Assembly (NCBI GenBank): GCA_013407085.1
Contig: JACCGJ010001858.1
Span: 1-64,000 of the forward strand
Direction of reading: 5' to 3'
DNA length: 64,000 bases
Source: Atriophallophorus winterbourni
Taxonomy: Eukaryota; Platyhelminthes; Trematoda; Plagiorchiida; Microphallidae
How positions within the stretch are numbered: the first letter of the stretch is position 1; every line of letters begins with the position of its first letter. Below are positions 10,746-23,022 of the stretch, one piece after another. A model generated the notes under the pieces. It was not told where the DNA came from and made no database searches. It saw only the letters and a list, made by a program, of their open reading frames with translations. Both the position numbers and the translations under genes were made by a program.

Positions 10746-11745
10746 NNNNNNNNNNNNNNNNNNNNNNNNNNNNNNNNNNNNNNNNNNNNNNNNNNNNNNN
10801 NNNNNNNNNNNNNNNNNNNNNNNNNNNNNNNNNNNNNNNNNNNNNNNNNNNNNNNNNNNNNNNNNNNNNNNNNNNNNNNNNNNNNNNNNNNNNNNNNNNN
10901 NNNNNNNNNNNNNNNNNNNNNNNNNNNNNNNNNNNNNNNNNNNNNNNNNNNNNNNNNNNNNNNNNNNNNNNNNNNNNNNNNNNNNNNNNNNNNNNNNNNN
11001 NNNNNNNNNNNNNNNNNNNNNNNNNNNNNNNNNNNNNNNNNNNNNNNNNNNNNNNNNNNNNNNNNNNNNNNNNNNNNNNNNNNNNNNNNNNNNNNNNNNN
11101 NNNNNNNNNNNNNNNNNNNNNNNNNNNNNNNNNNNNNNNNNNNNNNNNNNNNNNNNNNNNNNNNNNNNNNNNNNNNNNNNNNNNNNNNNNNNNNNNNNNN
11201 NNNNNNNNNNNNNNNNNNNNNNNNNNNNNNNNNNNNNNNNNNNNNNNNNNNNNNNNNNNNNNNNNNNNNNNNNNNNNNNNNNNNNNNNNNNNNNNNNNNN
11301 NNNNNNNNNNNNNNNNNNNNNNNNNNNNNNNNNNNNNNNNNNNNNNNNNNNNNNNNNNNNNNNNNNNNNNNNNNNNNNNNNNNNNNNNNNNNNNNNNNNN
11401 NNNNNNNNNNNNNNNNNNNNNNNNNNNNNNNNNNNNNNNNNNNNNNNNNNNNNNNNNNNNNNNNNNNNNNNNNNNNNNNNNNNNNNNNNNNNNNNNNNNN
11501 NNNNNNNNNNNNNNNNNNNNNNNNNNNNNNNNNNNNNNNNNNNNNNNNNNNNNNNNNNNNNNNNNNNNNNNNNNNNNNNNNNNNNNNNNNNNNNNNNNNN
11601 NNNNNNNNNNNNNNNNNNNNNNNNNNNNNNNNNNNNNNNNNNNNNNNNNNNNNNNNNNNNNNNNNNNNNNNNNNNNNNNNNNNNNNNNNNNNNNNNNNNN
11701 NNNNNNNNNNNNNNNNNNNNNNNNNNNNNNNNNNNNNNNNNNNNN
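10746..11745. other. assembly gap (1000 N)
   Basis: Exactly 1000 N, a conventional placeholder for a gap of unknown size. Reading frames that run through it (10687-11851) are artefacts. Confidence 0.99.
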
Positions 11746-11875
11746 AGGCGTTTCTGAAATCACCAGAAGCTTCTTGCCAACAGAACGGGCACTTAAGAGA
11801 CAATACAAAGAAACGCGAAACCGCAATGGTCGGGTCCACTACTGCCTGCAAGGTCTGGAAGATCTGAAGATCTGG
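11746..11875 (+). mobile_element. MULE transposase fragment at the gap edge
   Basis: The first ~125 bases after the gap match 4986-5110 of the MULE: the same ACAGAACGGGCACTTAAGAG and AAACCGCAATGGTCGGGTCC. The match ends at the start of duplication copy 2 (11876). A MULE copy therefore probably lies within the gap. Confidence 0.8.
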
Positions 11876-13816
11876 TCCATGAAATCCATTCCACTAAACA
11901 AGCTGGTTGATTGATCACCAGGTCGAATATCATGCTTTGAGGAACACTCAAATGCGGCGGGTTTTGCCTCGGCGATGATTAAAGTTTTAATCAACCATAC
12001 CAGCTCGGAGAACATTTCGAGAACGTATACTCCGCTGTGAATGAAACCTTCACTTGAGCTACACGTATTCAGTACTATCATCAATAAGCAACATTCTTGT
12101 ATTCAACATTAACGTATAAAGCATTTTACATTATGTTCTCTCTTTTTCTGATTGAAGATTTTTTAATATGGTCCATAGGTTGAGCAAATATCTCCGGTTT
12201 CCTTAGGATAAAGCTGTACATATGGCAGACTTCACCCACTGAATACATACATGCTGCCGTAGTAATCTTGCAAAATATTGGAGGTCGCCATTTTAAACCT
12301 GCGTATGTTTGAGATCTGATTAGGTACATTTCCTGGAATGGGATTTTAACCCGGAACCGTTTTGATTGACCACTGTGACATCGAGAACCCTTCGAAACGC
12401 ATACAACAATGAATGAACCAAGGGTTACAACTAATACCTTCTCACTGGTATCTGGAATGGAGAAATTACACTGGTCACGGGACCCAGAGACAAAAACTAC
12501 GATTTTTCACCGGTTTAGGTAAACAAACGACCAATGTTCCGACGAACGGCGACAACCAAAGTTTGTAAAATCTTTAAAGTAGAAAATTTGCACTCTCGTC
12601 GAAAATTACTCGAGAATAAATCGGTTGACTAGAAACTTTACAATCAGATTTACGCTAATTTTCCGAAATATTTTACAGGAGTAAGAGAAAATCGATCGAT
12701 CACGTGATTTTTAGCGACCATCACAAAGAGCCCACGACCAGCTTCGCGCGGTTCGTATTTACTAGCCAGTGGCACTACAATGAGGATCAGGATGTCGTAG
12801 ACCTCCGATTTTAAATAATGCTGTTCAACGATGTAAACACATGAGGTAAATGTGAATGCGGTTAAAAGCATAAACGAGAACAACATATCCACATTGGCAC
12901 ACATCACAAATCTATTTCACCAAGTATATCGTAAACGTCGCGCAGGAATAAGTTATTGAGCTGCATGCTGGAACACACTGGAGTCTCACTACCGTTTCAA
13001 TTTTTTATTTTCTTTCTTATATCTGTTTAGGTTTGGGCAACCTTACATTATGTTAGCCAGCAGTCTATGGCTGTGCGGCAAAGGTTGTCATAGCCGGGGG
13101 TGGCAGCGGGGATAAGCTCCCACTGTTTATAAAATGCTCCCAAATGGTATGCGTCTCAAATAGCCTCTAACAACCAAGTCCAGCTTCTGGCCTGCGCGAG
13201 TGGCTCCCCGAGCACGGCGGAACTGCTTCTACCAACAGAAGAAGGGGCGAGGGCGAGTGACTGGTGCCTGAAAACCAGTTTGCTTCGGACATATGTAGCT
13301 CGTTAGTCTGGATGGGCATTTCATATAAGGGAAGGAAAACCCTGATTTTAAACCTCCGCTGCCTTGCGGGATACCCGATTGCGGGAACGGCTTCGGGAGA
13401 AAACCCTGAGGAAAAATCTGGAACAGAGTTTGGTGGACGGTTAGTTGGTGCACATCAGCTCTTTCTGGAAACTCCCTGCTGCCTTGCAGGTTGCACTTGG
13501 TTGTGCAAAGGCTAGAGAAGCTAACTCGAAGAAACGTCGAGTGGTGCTGGGGACGCCGCTTTGTACCCAACTTCCCAAGAATCTTCACTGAAGCCGACTC
13601 ATCCTCCAGGAGGAGATAGTCGCACAGAGTAAGTAAGTAAGTAAGTGCGGCACTTTACCTGGATCCGGCTTGTGCGTTCATACATATACATACTGGTAAA
13701 CAGGTTTGTACAGTTCATCTGCTATATTTCTGGTGAAAGCATTGCTCAAATGTTGTATCACGAGAATTTTAGCCGCAAGCTCAGTTCCTTATGAATACGT
13801 TCTTCAAATAATCTTC
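11876..13816 (+). repeat. direct duplication, copy 2
   Basis: Second copy of 8812-10745, joined on its left to MULE sequence and continuing on its right into unique DNA. Substitutions and small indels separate the copies, for example an extra ATCG near 12690 and an extra GTAA near 13630. The end of copy 1 at the gap corresponds to about 13816 here. Confidence 0.9.
13083..13644 (+). repeat. GC-rich retroposon-like unit, copy 2, GTAA tail
   Basis: Counterpart of 10020-10577. The tail reads GAGTAAGTAAGTAAGTAAG. It is followed in both copies by a reversed piece of the dispersed short repeat (TTACCTGGATCCGGCTTGTG). Confidence 0.4.
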
Positions 13817-14429
13817 AAACAGAAATAATCATCATGAAATTGACTTATAAATATGATCCTCAATAATTCTCCTCTCCTGAAGAGTCAAGTTTTCTCAATG
13901 GCTCGATCAAGGCACATCATACTGCCTTCCAAAACACAATCACATTGAAGGTCCTTTATTTTATTTGCATGAAGATAGCTTTGTTGAAAGGAAATGCTCA
14001 TGAATCAATTACGGTCAAATATACGTTGATATCAGTACTGACATCATTAGGAATATTTGTGTCGTTCAAAGTTTCGGAAGAAGATCTGTGAACAGTATTT
14101 CCCTGACATTTGTGGCGGCATGGCAAAAAAATTGTCGGTTCACCTGCGTTTTTCGTTAAGAAACACCAAGTCAAATAGTTGATAACCCAACATAAAATAA
14201 ACTGAATGCCTAAGTGCTAGATCATTAATCTCAGTGGATGTGCAAATCATGGAGAAATAAATTCAGAATGTGTAACTGTGAATTGCATCACAAACGAAAT
14301 AGAAACTGGCATACACACCACATACATTTATCAGGTATATAATTGGAGTAAATGAACAATTGATTGGAATTATTATGGGTATCTTTTCTGCAATTCAATG
14401 AAATAGTGAACTGGTAGAGAGGTCGACAA

Positions 14430-15010
14430 ATGTTCTAATAATAGGAAAAAGGATAGACAGCGCTACCAGGATGCTCTGGGCGATTCGGCGTTCATTTGCG
14501 ACCATTACCCCGCGAATGTTCTACACACTTTTCAATGCGTATGTCATTCCTCTTTTGGAATATGGGCTACCTGTTGCATTTCCTCAGTCTAAAGGCGAAT
14601 GCGACTGCTTAAAAAGAGTATAAAGGAGGGGGACTAAAATGGTTCATGAAATGCGCCATCTCGCGAACGAGGATAGAAGGAGCTTACTGAAACTTTACCC
14701 CCTAGAACTTCGAAGGGGAAGATTTGATCTGCTCCTGACACGCCGTATTCTTCTCGGTCAATATAAAGACGAGTTCCTCCGGTACTTCCGATTAGTATTT
14801 GAGTCGTGGACTCGTGGAAATGATTTTAAGTTGCAGAAGACTAGAAGACTAAAGCTGAGTAAAGCGAGCATGCTATATATGCGGAAGGTGAACACTTAGA
14901 ACTCTCTACTGGAAGGGCTTCTGTCTCTACCATCAGAACAGCTATTCAAAAGCGCGTTGGATCAGCATTTGTTGAGACGGATGGAACTTATCCCCGGAGT
15001 GACATAGTGG
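14430..15010 (+). pseudogene. CR1-like LINE, reverse transcriptase C-terminal fragment
   Basis: The translated sequence runs from RIDSATRMLWAIRRSF through LFNAYVIPLLEYGLPVAFPQ, a stop at 14622, then RGTKMVHEMRHLANEDRRSL and LDLLLTRRILL-like text to NSLLEGLLSLPSEQ. The order (thumb helix, YVxPxLEY, RATK, ERL-like leucine, DLL) is that of CR1-clade LINEs. In-frame stops at 14622 and 14898 and the absence of the catalytic domain make it a relic. Confidence 0.65.
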
Positions 15011-17891
15011 TATTCCTCTACTCTCAAGGCTTGCCTTGTCAGAAGAAGTCACCAATGTTTATTGCTGTGATGAAGCTTGAACGTGATTTTATCCCTTCTG
15101 CTTTCGATTCAGAATAATAAGAATATGACAGAAAATGAAAACATTTTATGTGCTTCAATAACGCGCGTGTATAAACAAAGTCAAGGTTAAACTTTATGAT
15201 AGAAATAAAAAACATTGATACATTCATTATTATAGATATATTCACCTGCACTTAGACATCACACACAATTGCTCGCTATTTGCAATCATCAAGTTCAGAC
15301 AGTAGAATTAGTTTAAGTACGATTTGTGGCAGTGAAAATATGCTATCTTCGGTGATCGAAATAGGTGTAGGCCGACAACGTATGCACGTGATAAGCGGAT
15401 GATTGTTTCATGATTAACGTCTTTTAGCGTGATTAAACAGTCTAAATATAAAAAAACTGCCACCGGCAGCGAACACATCGATAAATGGTACATGAACGAT
15501 TGGCGGCTTTTGTATGCAGGCTTATGATCAAATATCGGCACTTGAATGCAGTGTACACATTTTGTGGTGCTCGCTTCACACAGCGTCTCTAAATTGAGTG
15601 GTCACAAGCAAACAGAATGGAAGTGATAATTTTTATCGACCATGGAGTTTGGTTTGTTCATGTTATTTGTTATCAAAGCATTATTGGTATTCCTACGACA
15701 AACAGTCCATTATCGGGTGCGAGTTTTCTTGAGAGTGTGTAAATATGCACACTCGTCAGCAATTAGCAGGATCTTAACCGATTTTGGTTTAAAAGATTTC
15801 AATCACACCGCGAGCGGAATTATTTAATTTCTGTTTTCATTAAAAAAGCATTATTCAGCAGCGGATAAAAGAGAATAACGAAAAACGTCCTAGCTATAAC
15901 ACACCGTTGCTTGAGATTTTGACATATTTTGAAAGCTTCTAAACTGCGAACGTTAAAATGGACTGTGTTATTCATGAACGATTGGAACAAAATAATAAGT
16001 TTTATGTGTTCTTTATGGCAGCTTATTCTCGGTGACGTAATCGAATACCTTTGTTAAATCAATGAAAATAGCGTAAAATGACATACACTGTTCTCAGCAA
16101 CATTCTTGGACTTATCTCATGTACAATGACATACTTGATCGCATTCTTAAAAGCGTGAACTATACTAGATGTTGCAAGTTTTTAAATACCGAGGTAAATT
16201 TCAGTCTGAAATTATTTGCATAACAACTAGCACACTGCTGGACCTTATTTCTAACTGCTCTAAGAAGTCATAAGATTTTATCCGTCAGCATTCATCTGAA
16301 CCTCAAGAATGCTAACTGTTTCTCGTGCAAAACAGTACTCCACTAAGAATATTTAGTTTAGAACCGGTCGCTTGTTTAGGCTTATTTGTGTTGATTTATG
16401 GATGAAGGGACACAAAGTATGCACTTTTTATGAGATTCTAAGGTTTCAGATTTAGAATCCAATACACTTGTTTGTTCATCTGGGCCTTAAACTTGTTCGA
16501 ATCACCCAGCAAGATTGAGTTCGCACATTCCACTGAGGTAGATCTTTGACTTGCCAGCGCATATGTCGCAATTAAATCTTAACTGGCCGATTTTCAGTTA
16601 TTTAACAAACCAGTGAATGATCAGTTTTTCATTATGCGCTTTGATATGGTCTGGTGATTTATACGCTTTTCATACTAGTGCGCATGATGATGCTAATATT
16701 TCGGCCGAGGATGTTTTCTAGGGATTTATTGCAGTGTGCTTGTTTGAAAGCACAGCACAAGATAGACTAAAGTTTGAGCATTGTTTTAATAGCCATTGCT
16801 CAAATTAATTAGTTTAAACTATTCCGGTCTTTTTAAACACCATTTATAGCATTGAAATTACTTATTATTACTAGGCTTTTCATGAATAACACGTTTTCAA
16901 GGACTGTTGTAAGGCAAGAAGAGAGAGCGTCGTTTTATTCGGAGTCGTGGAGATCGTGGATGTATAAAGGTCGCTCAATGGTTCATTGTCCAACAAAGAT
17001 GAATGGAGTACCATCTTTATTATTGCGCTAAAACGAACGAGTGTGTAAATAAATATGTAAAACCAAAAATTGTCCAGGCATCAAGTGCAACCTCTTTGAA
17101 ACAACACTAGTACAGAAACAACAGGTAGACATTTGCTATCGGACAAACGTTAGTTCGCAATATTTGACAGGAAGAAGTTAAATACAATTTGCTTCTGTCT
17201 AACAGGTGTTTGTCTTCGGAAGCCTTTTCAATGATTGGATTTATTCACCACTCATTAAACTTTTGAGATATGGGTTTTCGTTTCACTAGGTGGATTGCCT
17301 TCATACACATAGGAGCTCCACCTTCCCTTGGCAAATTCGTTTGGAGGCACAACTTAACCTATTCATCAGCTATCAGACACAGTTTTTCCGTGTCACACAG
17401 AATCACGCGTGGACACTAGCTGCTGAACTTGTTGGTAATTGGATATATGAGACGATCAGAGCATTTTCTAAATTATGAGTTTTCACATACACCACAGCGG
17501 ACATGAAAAACTACTAGATGTAATAGTACTAATTAAAGATACAAATGGACATAACTGTTGACCAGGTGTGCCCACCCAAAATTTTGATGACTAATCCATC
17601 CATCTAATGTATGCCAGTCGATAAAATCAATAAACCTCAGCATTTCCTTAAATGTTCACCACTTCCGCACTCAAACTGTACAAACGGATTCTTACCCGTC
17701 CAATATTGTACAAATGGGCGCAAGGTTCTTTGGCGCGTGAGTTTCACACAATAACTACACGTGTGCTGCTTACTCATTCCAGAGAGAATATACCTTGAGT
17801 ACTTTAAAGGTTTCCATTAGTTCGCTCCTGACTTGCCTCATACTAATCGAGAAAACCCTAAAATTAAAGAGACGATATTCACAGTTGATGC
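15011..17891. other. non-coding stretch, nothing recognised
   Basis: AT-rich sequence with only short unsupported frames. No splice-consistent exons, tRNA or transposon termini were found. The 5' end of the RTE element is not identifiable before 17892. Confidence 0.5.
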
Positions 17892-20590
17892 ATGCCAGCT
17901 CCTAGATCATGCGAGCTGCGAGCTACTGTAATGTTAATCACAGCCAGATTCAACTCCAAGGGGAGAGATTTGACGGTAATTCAATGTTATGCGCCCACAA
18001 ACATTGCTAGCCTTGAGTCGAAAGAAGAACTTTACGTGCGTCTGCAGTCTGTCCTAGACAAGACACCCAAGCGAGATATCAAGAATTTGATGGGTGACAT
18101 GAACGCGAAATTGGGTCCAGACAACACAGGAAGAGAATCTGTGATGGGTACGCATGCCCTAGGTGAAATGAATGAAAACGGTGAACTTTTCGCAGATTTT
18201 TGCGCGCTCAACGATCTGGTCATCGAAGGCAGCATCTTTCAACACCGAAACATCCACAAGGCCACCTGGACATCACCTGATGGTGTTACTGCCAATCAAA
18301 TCGATCACCTATCGATTTCACGAAAATGGAGACATAGTCTCCTTGATACACGCGTAATGCGAGGTGCGGATGTTGCTTCAGACCACTACCTTCTAATGGC
18401 CAAAATTAAAATCAAGTTGAGAGCTTTCTGCGAAACCGGCAGTCGGCCTAGTGTAAAGTATCACACGCAGAAACTAAGGGAAGAGCGTACAAGAGAGATT
18501 TTCTCAATCTCACTGAAAAACAGATTCGAATCGCTCAACAACTTAACCCCTGAACTCCCAATAAATGAACACTGGACCGCTCTGAAAGACTGTTGGCAAG
18601 ACACTTGTAAGCACGTAACTGGTAGACGGGTAAAGAAAGACAAAGAGTGGATTTGAGTGAGACTTGGACACTGATCAACTCGAGAAGGCAGCTGAAACAA
18701 CAGATCCTCCGGTGTAAGGACACCAAGCAGAAAAACCAACTGATCAAACAATACGGCTCCCTAAATAAAGACGTGAAACGAAGTGCCAGAAGTGACAAGA
18801 GGCGGTTCTATGAAATGCTGGCAACGGAGGCGGAAAATGCAGCAGAAAAGAGAGACCTGAACACCGTCTACAACATTACCAGAACCTTATCAGGAAGGAA
18901 AATACCTTACGGCAAAATAATAAAGGACGGTGAAGGTAACCTTATCAGTCAGGAATCGGTGCAAAGAAAGCGATGGATGGAGCACTTCTAGGAACTCCTA
19001 AATCGACCAGCACCTACTTAAGTCACTGACATCCCACCTGCAGCAAATTTGCTAGATGTAAACACCGACCCCCCTGGTCGAAATGAAATCCTTTTTGCCT
19101 TAAAATCGCTGAAGAATGTCAAAGCACCAGGCCCAGATGGGATTCCACCAGAAGCTCTGAAGGCTGATTTGGACACCTCGGCTGATATGTTACTTCCTCT
19201 GCTGCAGAAAATCTGGTCAGAAAGACGGGTCCCAAATGATTGGAAGAGAGGTCATTTGGTCAAACTTCCTAAGAAAGGGGATCTGAGGCTATGCAAAAAC
19301 TGGCGAGGTATCATGCTGCTCTCAGTCCCTAGTAAAGTACTCACACGCATCATCCTTATGCGTTTGCGCGACGCTATCGACCAAGTGTTACGGCCAGAGC
19401 AATCAGGCTTCAGAAAACAAAAGTCTGGTATCGACCAAATTGCGACCCTCCGCATAATAATTGAACAAAGCATTGAATGGCAATCGCCTCTTTGCCTCAA
19501 CTTCATAGATTTTGAGAAAGCCTTCGACAGTGTGGACCGCGAATTCATATGGAAGCTTCTGCCACACTATGGGGTCCCACCGCTGTACATGGACCTCATA
19601 AAGCAGCTGTATGAAGGTGCCTCCTGTCAGGTAATTCACAACGGAAGACTGACCGATCCCTTTGCAGTTGAGACTGGCGTTCGCCAGGGATGCCTGTTGT
19701 CCCCAATGATTTTTCTGTTGGTAATAGACTGGATAATGAAACAGACAGTAAAAGGTGAGATGAATGGTATCGATTGGAAGGAATCCGAGCATTTGGAGGA
19801 TCTGGAATACGCTGATGATGTCTGCTTGATATCACGTGACCCCCAACGTCTTCAGAGAAAGACCGATAGACTAGCACACTTTGCTTCATATGCAGGACTA
19901 CGCGTGAATACCGAAAAAACAGAAGTCCTCCGTGTGCTAACTGATGAGCACCCATCAATCACCATCAATGGTAAAGCAGTCAAAGACGTCACGCAATTCG
20001 TCTACCTCGGTAGCATTGTTTCAATAAGTGGTGGCACGGACGAAGACATAGTCGCCAGAATCGGCAAAGCAAGATACGCGTTCATAGCTTTGAAACCCAT
20101 TTGGGAGTCGAACGTTCTATCAAAAGGCACGAAACTCCGTATATTCAGAAGCAACGTCAAATCCGTGCTACTCTATGGGTAGGAAACCTGGCGAGTGACA
20201 GCAAAGACTTCTGGCCGCTTGCAATCATTCCACAATAATTGCTCCCGTCGAATTATTGGGGTAACATGGCCAGAAAAGATAAGGAATCAAGACCCGTGGC
20301 AGATTGCTGCTGAGGACCCGATCGCCCAGCAGATTAGTAGAAAAAAGTGGAGATGGGTTGGGCACACCTTGCAAAAACCTTATGATGACATCACGCGTCA
20401 TGCTCTGGTATGGAACCCAATCGGGAAGAGACGGGTCGGACGCCCAAGGCTATTTAGGAAGCGTTCGTGTGAAGAGGAAATCCGCAAGTGTGGACTTAAC
20501 TGGAACGACATCAATATGGCTGCTATGGACAGACCAAAGTGGAGACACGTTGCCGAGGCCCTATGTTCCTCCAGGAACTCAAGGGATTAA
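17892..20590 (+). mobile_element. RTE-type non-LTR retrotransposon, 5'-truncated
   Basis: Best-preserved element in the window. 17892-18656 encodes the C-terminal two thirds of an apurinic-like endonuclease: VIQCYAPTN, MGDMNAKLG, then NQIDHLSISRKWRHSLLDT and SDHYLLMAKIK, the QIDH and SDH motifs of the active site. 18647-18991 (next frame) is the linker. 19049-20182 is the reverse transcriptase: KAPGPDGIPPEALK, FIDFEKAFDSVDR, GVRQGCLLSPMIFLLVIDWI, the catalytic YADD in LEYADDVCLIS, then FVYLGSIVS. 20195-20590 is the C-terminal domain ending KWRHVAEALC. One frameshift near 18650 and in-frame stops at 18989, 19019 and 20180 inactivate it. The endonuclease N-terminus is missing, a normal 5' truncation. 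No microsatellite tail is evident after 20590. Confidence 0.9.
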
Positions 20591-22394
20591 GTCAAGTTTC
20601 TCAAATAACTATCATTTTGGGCACTGCCTGAATTTCATGTGCAAAATTCAACGTATTTTATATCAGAAGAAATCCGATCTACCATGTACCTCATATTCGC
20701 GAATGTTGAATTCAATACATCGATAACTTTGAACGTTTCAATGGAACTGATAGATCATGTTGTAAACATAATTGAATATATTTACCAAAGTAAACCCGTG
20801 AAAATCAGTCAACACTCACAGAAAACCGTGAACCGTGACTTGCTTCGAACTTTCATCATTGCCGATCGACAGGATTTTAGTGAACACATATCACATCAGG
20901 AATATCTGCAAGGTTTCATATCTGAATCTATTTCATTATTGATTCCTGATCAACCACCAAAATAACTTGCAACACAGTGTAGAAAAATCTTCTCAGGATC
21001 AGGACATAAATGAATGAGTAAACCAAACAAGACGTAACATTATTGTGTGGACGCAGCAGACAAGCATTCACAGCTGCACGTTTTCAGGTTAATAAAAGCT
21101 ACAGCCTGCCTGTAGTGGACCGACTGTTACAATGACGTCCCACGAAGGAATGGGGAAACGGGCAGAACAATTACGATTTTATCGCCGAAGTCTAAACGTA
21201 TGTCACGGTAGATATTATCAGTCGCCGAGCACACATTATCAGAAAATTGTCATGGTCAATTGTTTTTGGATCCGGTAAAACTCACATGTTACATGTCCAT
21301 TTATCCCAAATCGTCAAAAATCGTTAAACACAATTCGATCGATAACTATAACTGGTTTTCTAGGAGTAGACAACATTGGCCATAATCGGTAAAATATGCC
21401 GGACGAAAAATCTGATGTGCATGCATTTCCGTCATACACACGACCAGTTTTGTGCTGTTTGTAGCCATCAGAAAGGGTAGTTGGATCAGGATCAAAATAT
21501 GCCTAAATAAAGGTATTTTGCTGAAAATGTTTGAAGTTAAACGAAATAGTTAACTCTTAAAGAGTGGAGGATAAATGTCTGTTAAATTATCATGTGGTGG
21601 CTCTAGTAATAGAGTAAACTTAAATATTGGAGTCGATCATATCCTTTGCAATACGAAACCCTTTTCGATACAATAACCAAAATCTAACGCGAGACATGTA
21701 TTCGAGTAAAATTGATCTTACGTGGCAAAATATTGCTTCTAATAAGCCTGATGTAGGATATTGACTTGTGAATTCTATGAACTGTTCTGATAGCTTAATG
21801 GTCTTCACCCCCTAACTAAATTGATACTGATTTTGTATTACTCATAATCTACGAGTAGATGAAGTAGAATTGTTTTGAGGCTGTCTTAAGATAGCGGTAA
21901 TCACCCCGTTCAACTCAGCAGACATTGTTAACCAGATGGACATATGTTCTAATTAAATAAACAATTCCACCGTGAAAAAACGGATAGAATTGACGGCTTT
22001 ATGATACTCACATGCATCTTAGCAACGTTTTCGAAATAAGTACGATCTTTGTTATAACAACAGTGGATTTAAGCAGTCTATATTTACAAAGTCACCTGTG
22101 TGGTAACCCCCTGTTTAAAGGAAGTAGTTAGACAACCGTATTGCAGTAGTGTGCAAAATGACTATTCTAATCTTTTTAACCGTTTATCGGCTACCTTATA
22201 TTCACCGTATTTTGATGTTTCGAGGCTTGTCATGTCAAACAGGTTTTCGCCCCCTTGCGTTAAGCTTGATATTATCTCTCCCTTTGAAAATATTTCTATA
22301 TTAACGCATCTTTTTTACTGTTCTGCTGCAAATTTATCGTATTAATTCAAACTACAATTTTGATAATCGGGATAATAACTAACCAATAAGCATT
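20591..22394. other. non-coding stretch, nothing recognised
   Basis: Possible RTE 3' UTR at the start, then AT-rich DNA with short unsupported frames. No motif could be assigned. Confidence 0.45.
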
Positions 22395-22470
22395 CAGCTT
22401 TCGTTCATTGATGCGTGGATGGTCCAGGTTTCACTGTCGTATAGTAAAACAATCAGTACGCACACGTTCT
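22395..22470 (-). pseudogene. small LINE reverse transcriptase fragment
   Basis: On the minus strand a short stretch reads LLYDSETWTIHASMNERKLN. This resembles the conserved LLYGSETW motif just after the reverse transcriptase thumb of RTE/L1-like LINEs. Flanking sequence has decayed beyond recognition. Confidence 0.5.
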
Positions 22471-22817
22471 TTACCACGACCATCGTTGTCACCGTCAACT
22501 TGTGGTCTTTCGAGAAACAACATAATGGCCGTTATGTCAATAGGCTTATGAATATCCGTGTCTAATGAGAGGCTATTCGCAGAGTTTGAACCAAAGTTAT
22601 GTGAAATGATGTACTGGCAGTTTTCGACCGTGATGTCGGATAGCGTGTATTACATCGCTAACACTAAGTTTAAACTTCGTGAAATATTCCGAAACGGTAC
22701 TGTCTATGTTCATTTGTACTACCTAACCAAACTTTTCATAACCGTTTGGCCAACAATTGTGATCTGCACCAATTCTGCCAAGAAATTACACAGTACCACC
22801 ACAGAGCTTTTCGGTGG

Positions 22818-23001
22818 TATAACAACTGTGTTTTACTGGACAAAAACACTAATGACCTTGAATTGTGTTCCGTTAACACGTGCTACGTGATTGCCATTCT
22901 GTACCGTTGTACACGTTTTGACTACCGCGATAAAATCTTCACAGTCCTGTGTATTTTCTCCTACCTTCTTGGGACGTTATTGTAGTAGTTAGTCAACTAC
23001 A
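22818..23001 (+). repeat. LTR of a CsRn1/Kabuki-like Ty3/gypsy element
   Basis: About 184 bp from TATAACAACTGTG to GTCAACTACA. It is homologous to the LTR-like segments in both inverted-repeat arms. No second LTR or pol follows, so it is a solo LTR or the 5' end of a deleted element. Confidence 0.55.
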
Positions 23002-23004
23002 AAT

Positions 23005-23022
23005 TGGTGACCCTGGCGTGAT
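23005..23022 (+). promoter_or_regulatory. tRNA-Trp-type primer-binding site
   Basis: TGGTGACCCTGGCGTGAT lies three bases after the LTR end. It is complementary, apart from two or three bases, to the 3' end of tRNA-Trp. This is the primer documented for CsRn1-like elements of flukes and is unusual among gypsy elements. Confidence 0.6.

Noticed and set aside
10687..11851. 372-379 codon minus-strand frames
   Set aside because: Almost entirely N translated as X across the assembly gap.
16485..16510. GTTCGAATC resembling a tRNA B box
   Set aside because: Flanking bases do not form a T-arm stem or a cloverleaf.
19252..19958. Minus-strand frames of 98-129 codons
   Set aside because: Antisense shadows of the RTE reverse transcriptase.
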